From Hevea brasiliensis (Eukaryota; Streptophyta; Magnoliopsida; Malpighiales; Euphorbiaceae): DNA of 64,000 nucleotides. Position 1 is the stretch's first letter; every line of letters starts with the position of its first letter. This document shows, in pieces, positions 34,543 to 46,533 of the stretch. The notes under the pieces were generated by a model that worked only from the letters and a program-made list of their open reading frames with translations, was not told the DNA's origin and did not search any database. The position numbers were made by a program, and so were the translations under genes. The stretch spans positions 79,411,652 to 79,475,651 of the forward strand of contig NC_079496.1 of assembly GCF_030052815.1 (NCBI RefSeq). The letters are read 5' to 3'.

Positions 34543-36081
34543 GTGTGCAGCCCGGTGTCGGGAAAGGACTTTGTGGTCTATAGTGATGCCTCACATAATG
34601 GGCTAGGATGTGTATTGATGCAAGAGGGGAAAGTGGTCGCCTATGCTTCCAGGCAATTAAGGCCACATGAACAGAACTACCCTACTCATGACCTGGAGTT
34701 AGCAGCGATTATCTTCTCACTGAAGATATGGAGGCATTATTTATATGGTGAAAAATGCTACATCTATACCGACCACAAGAGTATAAAATATTTGCCAACC
34801 CAGAAGGAGCTCAATCTTAGACAGAGGCGATGGATTGAGTTCCTAAAGGACTATGATTGTGTGATAGATTATCATCCTGGGAAGGCAAATGTAGTTGCTG
34901 ATGCTTTAAGCAGAAATTCCATCACAGCTTTAAGATCACTCAATACCTGTCTGTCCTTAGCTCAAGATGGAGCTATTTTGGCTGAGTTGCAAGTGAGGCC
35001 AACCCTACTACAGCAAATACAAGATGGGCAGAAGGCAAATGAAAAACTAATGGCAATTATGGCTAAAATTCCTGAGGGGAAGGAAACTGAATATGAGGTG
35101 AAAACAGATGGGTGTCTATACTATAGAGGAAGAGTGTGTGTACTAGATGATCGGGAACTGAAGACTAGTATTCTGAAAGAAGCACACACGAGTGTTTATG
35201 CTATGCACCTGGGGAGCACAAAAATATATAATGATTTGAAGCCTCATTATTGGTGGCCTGGTATGAAGAGGGATATAGCTGACTATGTGACTAAATGCTT
35301 GACATGTCAGCAAGTTAAGGCAGAACATCAAGTTTCATCGGGTTTGTTACAGCCTATAAACATACCTGAATGGAAATGGGACCGGGTCACTATGGATTTT
35401 ATTAGTGGTCTACCCCTCACCCAAAGGAAGTATGATGCAGTATGGGTGATAGTGGATAGATTGATAAAGTCAGCACATTTTTTGCCAGTTAGGACTGACT
35501 ACTCACTGGAGAAGCTAGCAGAATTGTATATCAGTGAGATAGTTAGGCTGCATGGAATCCCACTTTCTATCATATCTGACCGAGACCCAAGGTTTACATC
35601 AAGATTCTGGAAGAAGTTGCATAAATCCTTGGGTACACAACTCCACTTCAGCACAGCTTTTCATCCTCAGACGGATGGGCAATCAGAAAGAGTAATCCAG
35701 GTAAACAACTGAAACCAATTGAACTAATGCAAATATTGAACTGAAATGATAATAATAACATGAAATATATGTCAGGTCCTTGAGGATATGCTGAGGAGTT
35801 GTGTCATTGAGTTTAAGGGAAGTTGGGATAGATACCTCCCACTGGCAGAATTCGCATACAACAATAGCTACCAGGCTAGCATTCAAATGGCTCCATATGA
35901 AGCACTGTATGGGAGGAAATGTAGAACCCCAGTGTGTTGGACTGAATTGGGCAAAGATAAGCTGGTAGAACCAGACCTGGTGAAACAGACTGAGGAAAAA
36001 GTGAAAATAATCAAAGCTAACTTGAAGATTGCCTCCGATAGACAGAAGTCTTATGCCGACCTGAAGAGAAAAGAGATATAG
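34543..36081 (+). pseudogene. Tek-B RNase H and integrase core, with an intron-like interruption
   Basis: From 34543 to 35700 the frame is uninterrupted. RNase [21 protein letters not shown] (Asp), [19 protein letters not shown] (Glu), [12 protein letters not shown] (Asp), VVADALSR (Asp). Integrase: a zinc HHCC region ([13 protein letters not shown] ... [11 protein letters not shown] ... CLTCQQVK), then [13 protein letters not shown] (first Asp), [17 protein letters not shown] (second Asp) and [14 protein letters not shown] (Glu). After the codon CAG ends at 35700, a 75-bp GT...AG segment intervenes. The frame resumes in phase at 35776 as VLEDMLRSC, then PLAEFAYNNSYQASIQMAPY and EALYGRKCRTPVCW. 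The frame ends at TAG 36079-36081. All catalytic residues are intact; this is the best-kept coding region in the window. Confidence 0.94.
35701..35775 (+). other. Intron-like 75-bp segment in Tek-B integrase
   Basis: The left border is CAG|GTAAAC and the right border ATGTCAG|GTC, matching plant splice-site consensus. A branch-like CTAAT lies inside (about 35723-35727) and the segment is about three quarters A+T. It contains in-frame stops (first TGA at 35710-35712). Removing exactly these 75 bp joins RVIQ to VLEDM, a junction that is contiguous in related gypsy integrases, in phase 0. It might instead be a chance insertion, but both borders and the frame fit an intron. Confidence 0.65.
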
Positions 36082-36517
36082 TATGCAGTTGGTGATAAAG
36101 TATTTCTCAAAGTCTCACCATGGAAGAAAAGGTAAGTTGAGCCCTAGGTTTATTGGCCCATATGAAGTCATTGAACGTGTGGGACCAGTAGCCTACAGGC
36201 TAGCTTTACCACCAGAGCTGGACAAGATCCACAATGTGTTCCACGTGTCCATGCTCAGAAGATACTGCTCAGACCCTTCACATGTCATCTCCATGGAAGA
36301 AATTGAAGTACAACCGGATTTGACATATGAAGAGGAACCTATACGGATCCTAGCTCGAGAAGTGAAGGAACTGAGAAATAAACAAATTTCACTAGTGAAA
36401 GTGCTTTGGAGGCACCACAACATTGAAGAGGCAACTTGGGAAAGTAAAGAGACGATGAGGCAACAGTTCCCTCAACTGTTTGCATCAGGTAAATTTCGAG
36501 GACGAAATTTAAATTAG
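36082..36517 (+). pseudogene. Tek-B integrase C-terminus and chromodomain
   Basis: A stop at 36079-36081 precedes [15 protein letters not shown] shift near 36120-36130 leads into [38 protein letters not shown] and [12 protein letters not shown], the gypsy integrase C-terminal GPY/F module. The chromodomain-type end follows: [48 protein letters not shown]. The frame closes at 36515-36517. This module tethers chromoviral integrases to chromatin and supports a Tekay-type assignment. The adjoining GAGGACGAAATTT block is shared with Tek-A and TRG. Confidence 0.93.
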
Positions 36518-36528
36518 AGGGGAAGAGT
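36511..36528 (+). promoter_or_regulatory. Tek-B polypurine tract
   Basis: AAATTAGAGGGGAAGAGT lies directly before the 3' LTR and is nearly identical to the Tek-A tract at 1930-1948. Confidence 0.88.
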
Positions 36529-39500
36529 TGTAACACCCTCCCGGTAGCAACTCAGTACATTCTCTTTATTCGGTGACGGTGTTGGTCGGATAGCTAGAAC
36601 GTCCGGAAAAATATTTAAACTAAAGTGAGGAACCATAATTAACTCAAATATTAATAAGAAAAATTTAGTAAAAATTTTAGAAATAAAATACAACTAAGTT
36701 AAATGAGCCGGTGCCCTAATGATGGGTAACCTAGTGAGAAGTTGCGGTTCTCGCAACTAGGAGCCCTAGACCCGGGGGAAAAATTATAAAATAATTATTG
36801 GGACTTCAGAGAAGGGTTATTGAGGTTCTTATGGCATTAGAATGCCAAGGAAATGCTTAGAAAAATTTTTCAATCGGTACAGACAATTATGGCCCGTTAA
36901 GCCAAACGGAGGGCATTTTGGTCATTTCGTCTTCAGAGATGATTTTTGGCCGACTTGTCCAGTTAAGTAAATAATTATTATGACATAAAATTTGAATAAA
37001 TATTACTAAAAATTGAATTGAAAATGAGTAGAAAAGAAAAGAAAAAAAATGAATTAAATGGGAATTTATGACATCACATGATGTCATTAGTGTGCCTTCA
37101 CCCAATTACATGGTGACACATGGCATAAACTAACTTAAAAGAGGTCAAATGGGCTGGAAAATGAAGAAAATCAGACTTTTCTTTCTTTCTTCTTCCTCTT
37201 GCCGTGAACCATTCCACCATAACCACCATTAACAAACTTCTAAACCTCCATTTCCCTAGCTTTCTTCCACCAAAAGCCCTAGTTGTCTTCACAAAAAAGT
37301 CACCCCACACCTTGAGGAAGCTTTGGGCAGCAAAATTTTGAAGAAAAATTAAAGTTTTGGTTGGCTTGGATTTGAGCTAAAAGAGGTTAGTGACCTAAAC
37401 CTTGAAATTCACTTTAATTTCATGTTTAAGAACTATAAATATGTGTAAATGACAAAGAAATTTGATGAAACACCATTGGTATGTTAACCCTAAATTTTGG
37501 CAGCCATGGCTAGGGTAATATGGTGATGATTTTTGGGGAGTTAACATGCTAGTGTGGCTGCCTTTAATGTGTATCTTATAAGTGAATTGATAAATGCAAT
37601 GATAATGCATGGTTTTGAAATGTTGAGTTAGTGTTTGGGTTGAAGAATGAGACTTTGATCTTGTGATGATGGGAGTAGGTTTTAATGGTCAATTAGTGAC
37701 CATTTGGTTTGGTTTGAATAAAAAATGAAGTGAATTGGGTTGTGGGATTTGAGGTTGGAGTGGCTGCCTTATGTGACCTGCAGGTTAGGATGTGAGTCCA
37801 GCCTGTTTGGACTGCCATAACTTAAATTGTAGAGGTTCAATTGGTGTTTGGCTAATTGGACATGAAACTAGACACAAAATAGCACAACTTTGGTGAAGAA
37901 ACCATGCCCATAAAACCAAACCAAGTGGACCAAAAACTTGCTCAAATCCGGGTGACCTGCAGGCTATTTCTGCAGAATGACTTCATTTGGCCATATGTCA
38001 ATGTGGAAAGGTCCAATTGACCTGAAATTTTACCAGCAATAAGCTGAGATATAGACCAACAACTTTCATGAAGAAACCTACCCCAAATTATGACCAGAAC
38101 ATATCCAACAATTGAGTTGCGATCCACTGCTCATTGATCAGTAGATATGGTCAGCCCTGAAAATTTTCAATCCGGCCAGTTGTGGTTTTTGGACCATAAC
38201 TTGAGCTACAAAACTCAAAATGGAGTGATTCAAAAAAGGAAATTCAACTAGACAAAATAAGGAAAAAATTTTAGTTGATCATTTTTCCAAATTCCCACTG
38301 CAACAGTAACTAATAGAACAGTAAAGCCAAAGCTTGAAAACTGAAAATTCTATCCAATTCACATTAAGCTTAGAGATGGTATTGGCAACCAATACCAATA
38401 AGTTTAAAATGCAAAATGTGGTATGTTGATGATATTTAAACTAATTTACCTATAGCCAATGCAAAAGTCAACATTTTGGTTGACCAATGAAATGAATAGT
38501 AATCATAAAAATTCAATTTCAAAGAATTACATAAATAAAAAGTGTTAAATGCCCTAGTAGGCCTAATGTGATTGGTTTGGATAGGTTGGCATGCCAATAG
38601 GGTTCTGTTAGCAGTACTGCATATGGCTTCATGCCATTCTGTATTTCATGGCTTCCCATGCCATTCTGTGATATAATAGCCTTTGGCTATGATATTGAGT
38701 TGTTATACTCGGGTTTAATCCTCGATAATTATCACAGCTTATTAGCTGTTCTGTTGCACACCGGGAGACACAATGTGACTGATGGTGTGATGGTCCGAGG
38801 TACTTAGTACCCAGTACCAGTTTACCCATTTATCCAGTCTAGTCAACTAGTATAGGTTACTTAGGCAGTATTAATAAATCTTACCAAACTTCAATTGAAT
38901 AATATTGCAATAAACATTTAAGACTTAGTTCACCCAAAAATGTAAACATACATTCTGTACACATGTTTTTATTTTATTTTATTTTATTTTATTTTATTTT
39001 ATATTGTCACCACTAAGCAGAATTGCTTAGCGCATTGCTTTTGCCACACACAGGTACTGGAGACATAGCTGGGGAGTCCAGCAGGCCTCATACAGGGTGA
39101 GCCTTCATATCTGCACTCAGAGTTCAGAGTCACCTCACATTGTAGTGCATTTGGTAGGACATTAGGCCACTTTGATATTTTGATATTTTGATATTTTGTA
39201 TTTTGTAACCTTCTGTAATGTATATTATAAATTCATGTAATCAAGCTTTTGATGTAAGTATCTATGAAATATGTTCAGTAATAAATTGAGCATTTTTCAT
39301 TGAGTTGACTGTGTTTTGAATTGAATTGAATTTTGAGATACTGAAGTGAATTGAGAAATTGTTAAGTATATATTGGAGGTTGATTGAGAATAATGTGATG
39401 ATATTATTGGGAGTGTTTTTAACAGGTTCAGAAGAACTGTTTTTCCAATTTATAGCCGGCACTCTATCAGATTTTCTATAAAATTTGCGAAAAAATTTAG

Positions 39501-39627
39501 TTTTATCAAAAATTATAAATAAATGAATTAAAAAGGATTAATTGAAATTGAAACATGAATTGGTATTCCGACACACTGAGTGGCATAACTTGCTCGGCTA
39601 CACTGTAGACGGGTAAGGGGTGTCACA
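36529..39627 (+). repeat. Tek-B 3' LTR
   Basis: TGTAACACCCTCCCGG...GGGGTGTCACA, 3099 bp, within a few percent of the 5' LTR. It contains the hairpin at 39013-39030 and an expanded (ATTTT)n tract (38967-39000). The shadow ORFs match those of the 5' LTR. Confidence 0.95.
39013..39030 (+). promoter_or_regulatory. Conserved LTR hairpin, Tek-B 3' LTR
   Basis: CTAAGCA-GAAT-TGCTTAG, identical to the 5' LTR copy, followed by CACAGGTACTGGAGACATAG. Confidence 0.7.
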
Positions 39628-40272
39628 CCTTAAGTGGTTTATGTGGTCCCATTAATTGTCCTCTAAGTTCCACTCATTTTAGTTTGCTAATTTAGTAAGT
39701 AAACTTAGTAATATTTCAATTAATCCCCCCAAACTTCCTTTAATTACATGGTGTGTAAACTTTCTTATTTTCATGGTATTTCCAAAGTATAATATCATTT
39801 ATTTTTAATGAACATTGAGGTCAAAAGGCAACTCTAGGTGTCAAATGACCAAAATGTCCTTCTTTGGGTTGTATTACCGATTTTTGTCTATTTCTCGATT
39901 TTTCGTTTTTCTTTGTACTAATTTATTAATTTTTTTTGACATTTTTAGTGTCAATTATATTTTAATAAACCTTTAATTATGTCTCAAAATTTAATTCCGA
40001 AGGTTCCCCACAGTCCTGGGGTCGGCAATTGCCTTCTCCGTAACTTCCCAGTGCGGTCACCCATCGCTACGGTGCCGGCTCGTTTAACTTAGTTTCATTT
40101 TCTATCTTTTATTTTTCTTTAATTTTTCTTGTATTTTCTTTTTATTTATTTCATCATTATATGTCTGTTCACTATCACCAAAGTGTAGTTCCAGACATCT
40201 TGACTTGCCCGGACTGACATTAGGTCACCAGAGCAATAGAACATAGAGAACACGTACAAGGAGGATGTTACA

Positions 40273-40564
40273 AGTATGTTTTAATTGTGGAGGAACTAGT
40301 CATTTTGTTAAGGATTGCGTAAGTCCACGCTTTTATGGATCATTTACCACGTCAGAAGGATCAGCCCAAGTTTCTACCCCAAAGAGTTCACTAGCAGTTG
40401 GTAGAGGCAGAGGCAGAGGTAGGGGTAGTACACCTGGAAGTCAGAGTACTGTGAATCAGCCAGGACAAGGTGATGCTCCAGCTAGAGTATACACTATGCG
40501 ACAGAGGGACGAGGATGAGACTTTTGACATTGTTGCTGGTATTTTCTCAATTCTTAATTAAGAT
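40273..40564 (+). pseudogene. TRG-1 gag, C-terminal zinc-knuckle part
   Basis: The gag frame resumes after the Tek-A solo LTR: VCFNCGGTSHFVKDCVSPRF is a CCHC knuckle (C-X2-C-X4-H-X4-C). An Arg/Gly repeat follows (GRGRGRGRGS), then QPGQGDAPARVYTMRQRDED, and it ends ETFDIVAGIFSILN before TAA 40560-40562. In complete gypsy elements the motif after this (GTFSI or GIFSI) begins the protease; here it stops without any DSGA-type loop, and TRG-2 stops at a comparable point. So the missing protease is a property of the family, not damage to this copy. Confidence 0.88.
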
Positions 40565-41875
40565 TTGTATATGTATAAAAATTAATTTTGATGTGTTAGT
40601 GATTAGTCTTTTAAGATAAGAATTACGATAATAAGCGTGATTGGAATTAATTTTGGAAAGATTCTAGTGAGAGACATCTCCTAGACTACAATAAATTATA
40701 AAGTTAATTAGTAAGCCTAATTAGGTAAGGCAAGAGGACTTAAAAGTAAGTTATAGTAATATAGCTACCTTAGATGCGGGTAAGGGTATTACTGCTGATA
40801 GATGTCAGTGGATACCATAATCAAAATAAGTTTAAGATATTAGTGGATTTGAAAGAAATAAGATATAGGGATGTTTAATCTATTGGGATGTATCATAGTA
40901 ACTATGCAATATTCTTGATGTTTGTGCTGTAAGCTGCAGATTACAGTACTGACTTGGGATTTATTGTGTAGAGCTATGTATTACCCAATAGTACACAAGG
41001 ATAATAATATTTGCAAACGGCATCTATTTTGGTATAGTTATGATAAGATAACGTTTTCTTATTGGAAAGGAGTTTGAAAATCCTAACCCAGGATTTTAAA
41101 CTCTAAAGTTAGAATATCGAAAGGTTATAGTTCAATACAAAAAGAAGTAATGACCACACATCAGTGCAAAATAAGCTATAGAATATCGATAAATAAAAGA
41201 GTTGTGGAAGTAAAAATTAGAGTAGTTGGTGCAAATGTAATAAAGAAATGTTATGAATATTAGTTAAAATGTTGACTAGAATGATCAGAGGACCAAATCA
41301 AAGTAATATTGAAGTATAGCGGATTTATTAGGGATAATAAGAGGTGCTAAATAATGACTCGACAATCAAGTTAGGGAAGAAGATAAGATTGAGGAATAAA
41401 ATAATTAAAGTTAAGTTGTGGAATGAAAAAAAAAAAAAAAGGAGATTACAAAGGAAAATAATTGCTAAAGTAACAGTAAGAAAAGATTATGATTATACAA
41501 ACAAATTAAATGTTACATGAGATTGTTAGAAGTCTTACACAGACTCAAAGGAATGAAGATTATAAGATTATGTAAAAAGGAGAAAGACTAAGTTCTCATT
41601 ATCTAGGATCACACGAGGTCCTAGAAAGAGTGGATCCACTAGCACACCGATTTGCTTACCTCTAAAATTGAAATGAATTTGAATCTAACTTATGATAGAA
41701 GCTCATAAGAAACTTGGCACAAGAGGTGAGCAATCGATGAGTAAATAATATTGGTTAAAGTGCTACGGACCATTATTCCGATTATGAAGCTACGTAGAAA
41801 TGTGAGAAAAATATGAGAAAATAACACATATGACTAATTGAGAACAGATAGTGGGCAGAATTTTGAGGACGAAAT
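40565..41875 (+). other. TRG-1 non-coding internal tail
   Basis: This is about 1.3 kb with no ORF over 60 codons and no protease, RT, RNase H or integrase motif in any frame. Several blocks match the TRG-2 tail on the other strand (for example TACAGTACTGACTTG near 40943 and near 50005), so it is a conserved family sequence. A pure A run of 17 lies at about 41427-41443. It ends in TTTTGAGGACGAAATTTC, the block that also precedes the Tek LTRs. Confidence 0.8.
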
Positions 41876-41882
41876 TTCTTTT

Positions 41883-41896
41883 AAGGGGGGGAGAAT
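41883..41896 (+). promoter_or_regulatory. TRG-1 polypurine tract
   Basis: AAGGGGGGGAGAAT lies directly before the 3' LTR start TGTAATACCC. Confidence 0.88.
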
Positions 41897-43446
41897 TGTA
41901 ATACCCCTATTGGCATAGCCTAGTATATGTTACTGTTCCGGTGACCAATGCTAGTCCGGACAAGTAAGAGAAGTAGAACTATGTCTAAGACACCTATATA
42001 AGCTTTGAACACAAATAATTAATAATTGCCAAATAGTTAAGTATAAAGAAGAAAAACAAAGTACAAAAAGTTAAATGAGTCGGGAATCACAAAGATGGGT
42101 GACCTTCTAAGGAATGACTGCGAGGTCAGTCTAAACTCAAATTTCAAACTGTTCTTAGGACCATTGCGAACACAGTGGAAAAGAGAAAATCATGAAAAAG
42201 AGTTGTTAAGCTAGTCAAATAATTAGGTCAGGGATCCAAAAGAAATATCAAATAACTTGCAAACCGGATTGAACCGGCGAGGGGCGATTTGGTCAATTCA
42301 CCTCTAGAGCTGACTCCTGACCTAACTATCCAATAAAATCTGAGAAATGAAAATTTTGAAATATTACTTGAAATTAAGTTCAGATACATGGAAATTGTGA
42401 AGAAAATGAAAATAATCTTGCATGCATGATGAGTAGAAAATTTAGCAGCCGTGATGTTAGGAGAGGTTGAAGTATTTTAGTTCAATTAATTATGTATGTA
42501 GCCTCAATTAATTTGGTGAAAGTAATTTGTAAGCTTTAATTTGAATGTGTTACACAAATTGTGAAATTAGGTTAATGGTACTTAGAAATTGTAAAACAAA
42601 ATTGGAGAAAAAGTTGAGAATTGGTCAATTGATGTAAATGACCTTATTTGAGTTGAGAAATGGTCAATTATGACCATTTGTGGTGTGTGTGGATTGTTAA
42701 AACCAAGTTTCAATTCAGATTGGTTAAGGTTAACATGCAGACAGCTTGATCTAGGTCCATTTCAGGGACTAAAACTAAAAATTTACCAACCCAATTGGTG
42801 TGAGGCCAATTGAGAATGAAACTAGACACAAAATGGACCATTTTTCATTTAGGAATCATGCCCAGAAAATGACCATAACTTAGTGAACAATTAGGCCAAA
42901 TCCAGATTAGGCACACTGACCTGTACAAAAATGACCAAATGAATAGTAGTTATATAAATGACCATAACTTGGTCTAGGAAGGTCCAAATGACCCGAATTT
43001 TATACCGATAGAAAGCTGAGACATAGCTCTACAACTTTCATGAAGAAAACAAATCCAAATTGTGATCATAACCTGTTGAAAAACTCATCTGTATTTAATG
43101 TACAAAAACTACCATAATCCAGTAAATGCCCATAATTTTGGGTAACACTAAATCCGGCCATCCATGTTCAAATAGCCATAACTAGGGCTACAAAACTCCA
43201 AATGGAGTGATTCAAAAAGGGAAATAAAGTTAAGACAATAAGGAACAACTCCTACGAAGAAAACTTAGCCCAATTACCATAGCAACTTGACCAATGGAAC
43301 AGTGCAAAACAAGGTACCAAATCTGAAATTTTAGAAGTTTCACCTTAGAAACTTAAAGTTTGAGAAAACAACCAAAATCAACAAATTAGGTAACCAAAAT
43401 GTGGTATGTGGGTGAAATTAAAATTCTCATACCTATTAAGCATAAG
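41897..43446 (+). repeat. TRG-1 3' LTR, left part
   Basis: TGTAATACCCCTATTGGC onward follows the 5' LTR but lacks the stretch equal to about 21585-22028 of that copy (junction near 42362). It is cut at 43446 by TRG-2, with ATAAG (43442-43446) as the target site. The right part is 55567-57115. Confidence 0.93.
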
Positions 43447-44086
43447 TGTCATACCTTACCCCTCCGTAAGGCATAACATGATCCCGTAGTATACCTAATA
43501 AATTACTAAATTTCGTCTACTAATAACCCATTAAATATACTATAAGGGATTTTAAACATTTCCTTATTTCTTTTTATAGTGGTGAGCACTTTTGACAGGT
43601 GTTAAATTTTTTTTTTTTTTTTAAACTGAAGTGAAATCAAATAATAATATGAAGTATTAATAATTTTTATAAAAATTTCGACAGAGTGCTGTCTGTATTT
43701 TGAGCAAGACAATTCTCTAAAAACCTGTAAAAAGCACTTTCAATATATTTGTTCAATCCCAACTCCAATAATAGTTCAACACAAATAAACTTCTAAACAT
43801 TTGTTAGACTCAATTCAACATTAATTTTCAGTATTTCCAAAGATAGACTACAAAATAATTGAGTAGTTCAAAAGCTGAGATAAGAAATAAATATATTACA
43901 ACTTTAGTTTACAACTGCTCAAGACTAACTACAATATATACATACAGTACACATACATTATAACAAAAATTACAAAAAGGATGGTATACTCAATATACCC
44001 GGCAAAATCCTAAAAGTGTAGCACAAGCAGCCTACTCTGCTGCTCTGTCTGTCTGTCTACCTACGACAGCAATGAAAAAGCTATCG

Positions 44087-44105
44087 CTGAGTAAAATTTA
44101 CTCAG
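44087..44105 (-). promoter_or_regulatory. Conserved LTR hairpin, TRG-2 3' LTR
   Basis: In element sense CTGAGTAAATTTTACTCAG; the third stem pair is G-C instead of the A-T seen elsewhere, with both sides changed, so pairing is kept. Confidence 0.7.
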
Positions 44106-44432
44106 TGGTGTACAATAACAATTTAAAATGCGGTATATAAAACTTTTATTGACAATTTACAACTCAAATAATTCACAATTTCATGTCACAATTTTCAAAG
44201 CTCATATAACACAAATTTGATCAAGCAATTTAATAACAAAGTGTTGCCAATCAATAACACAACTTAGGTCATGACACAACTTTTCTGAACATGCCATGTT
44301 GTACACCACGACAAGACATACTCACCTCACTAATCGAAATCAATGAGGGAGGTAGCTAGCTAGATAATGAGTACTCATCCATACTCATCTCAGACTGGCA
44401 AGTCAAAGAGGGAGGAATATAGTCATACTCAC

Positions 44433-46533
44433 TGAAGGAACGGAAGCGTGAAAAACACAAGTTTATACCATTGAATTCAAAAATTTTCACCTAGGGTCAC
44501 ATGCATCATGCAAGATTTATTTTTATCTATTTGATTTCAATGATAAACAACATATTAAAACTCTTTTAATATGTTTTTGGATCTATATTTTCCATTTAAG
44601 ATTTTAAAATTAATCAGATTAATTTTAGAACCCTAGATTAAATCAAGAACGATTACACTAACCTCTTGATGTAATCGCAAATGCGCCTTTGAGATTCGTC
44701 TTTAGGACACCAGATGTTGTCCCTCTAGCTTGTCCACACCAAGAACACCTATGGCAGCCCTTGAACAGCTTCTAAAGCTTTTTCTATTAATTAGAAATTC
44801 AAGTTCTGCCTTTTAAGAGATTAGAGATGTAAACAGGACACTAGAAACAATTTATAGCGTTCTTAATTCAAGAGATTGATGGCTAATCTCTTTGAATTGA
44901 TGAGAGATGAAGAAAAATAGATGAAAACCCTCAAAGTGGCGTGACAAAGGAGTGTGGCTGCTGGTTGTGTTTTATTTTCTCATAACAACACTTAAATAGC
45001 TAGGTTAACACATTAAACCCTTGCCACATGTCACCCTTTGATTAGCTCTAGGTTTAAGTGACCCAATCACATTGTGCCAAGTGTCAAACCTATATTTAAT
45101 CTTGATTTTAATCATCTTACATGATTAAAAAATATTTGGCAAGCTTATGTGTTATGCCATGTGTCACCATCTCATGGTGCCACGTGTCACACTGCAAAAT
45201 GACCAAAATGCCCCTGTGTCTTAATTTTGAGTTCTTAACCCAAAATAATTATTTTCTTCTTCTAATTAATTTATATCAAATATAAATTAATTAATTAATC
45301 TCTATTAATTAATTTCTCATTAATTAAATTCATATTTAAACACTTTAAATATAAATTTAACTTATATTATACATCCAATAATCTAGATTTGGTTTCAAGT
45401 CATGCTAGGGACTTTGCAATCTAATTGCAAACCAAAACTATTTAATTAATCAATTAAACTCTTTAATTAATTAATTAAATCATATTTAATTAGGTGATAA
45501 CTTGTGTTTGTGTGTGACTTACTAGGCTCATCACTAATTGGTAATGAGACATGATATCAACTCTTAATATCATCAGAACTCTTTCTTACCATAAATGATT
45601 TCTCTAAATCATTTTATGAACCTCATAGACCATGGTTAACACCAAGCATAGCATGCCATGGCCACCCAATTAGTAATAAGGTTTACCTTAAATGAACCTA
45701 TAATCATATGTTACCATGCACTAGAATCTCTCTGTTACAAAATCCCAACTCAAGCTGGAGTCATGATTTATGTCAAACTCCATTTGCTATGAATATTATG
45801 TTCTCTTTTAATTCCAGTTCTTGATTAAAAAGATTTTCTCATCAGAAACTCTTTTCTGAATAAATCTATCTGCCCTGGCCAGGAACTTGGAACATCAAGA
45901 ACAATTAAATGAACATAGGATTTTATCTCTATTTACTTAGAGGAACAGATTCCATCTTGATCAACACCTACCTCCATATATAACTAGTAGGAGCCAACAG
46001 ATGCCCATATACCCATACACAGTACAAGTATGAAAGCAGTATCAAACTCAAACTACCTATATACAAGATAACTGTGCTATCTCAGGTCTAAAGATTATAT
46101 GCACTCATATGATTTATGACAAAACATTGACAAGAGTAAACTCCATGTGCTTGTCATAAGTGTCACTGGTTCGGCCTACTTATCATATATAAGTGCCTAT
46201 CATGTTTGTTATATGGCATGAGACTCACCATTCCATCTTATTTATATCTCATATAAATAACTTGGGAACAAACATGAATACAATCTTTCTGGATAAGTCA
46301 TGTCCTTATTATGAAGTATCCTTGATTGTGAACCTATTTATGATACTTTGTGCTAGAAATATTATCACTCATATTCTTAACAACTTAAGAATAATATTTC
46401 TAACAAAATATCAATGGACCTTTTCTATTACACATAAATATATTATGTAAACGGAAAAGTAGTAATGCCTTTTATTAATAAAATATGTACAAGATACATA
46501 CTAAATGATATGCTCTAGGGCATACTACTAACA
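44433..46533 (-). mobile_element. Solo LTR of the Copia-2 family
   Basis: On the minus strand it begins TGTTAGTAGTATGCCC at 46533 and ends CGCTTCCGTTCCTTCA at 44433, 2101 bp, close to both Copia-2 LTRs. Perfect CTCAC duplications flank it (44428-44432, 46534-46538); the empty site is visible in the other TRG-2 LTR near 52903-52915. There is no internal region, so LTR-LTR recombination removed it. The ORF 46193-46450 is the mirror of ORFs in the Copia-2 LTRs and lacks a domain. Confidence 0.95.

Larger units (their letters stand above)
28590..39627 (+). mobile_element. Tek-B, full-length Tekay-like gypsy chromovirus
   Basis: LTRs are 28590-31697 and 36529-39627 (3108 and 3099 bp, closely similar), with primer site, gag, protease, RT, RNase H, integrase, chromodomain and polypurine tract in gypsy order. 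Perfect CCTTA duplications lie at 28585-28589 and 39628-39632. It sits in the Tek-A solo LTR and is the innermost, hence youngest, layer of the deepest stack. It has frame breaks in gag, PR, RT and the integrase C-terminus, but RNase H plus integrase is open apart from an intron-like segment. Confidence 0.96.
25830..40272 (-). mobile_element. Tek-A solo LTR in TRG-1 gag, split by Tek-B
   Basis: On the minus strand the LTR starts TGTAACATCCTCC at 40272 and ends GGTGAGGGGTGTTACA at 25830. After removing Tek-B (28590-39627) and one target-site copy, about 3.4 kb remains, in two parts: 39633-40272 and 25830-28589. Perfect AGTAT duplications flank it (25825-25829, 40273-40277), and the TRG gag frame resumes on the far side. 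No internal region remains, so it is a solo LTR. ORFs such as 27788-28060, 27979-28332 and 28365-28637 overlap LTR sequence and have no domain. Confidence 0.93.

Noticed and set aside
33576..36081. Endogenous pararetrovirus (Caulimoviridae)
   Set aside because: RT-RNase H is followed by integrase and a chromodomain and is bounded by LTRs, which is Ty3/gypsy.
40565..41875. A decayed RT or integrase gene in the TRG tail
   Set aside because: I find no YVDD/IDD, HHCC or DDE-type motif in any frame, and the homologous TRG-2 tail also has none. A profile search could still detect a very old remnant.
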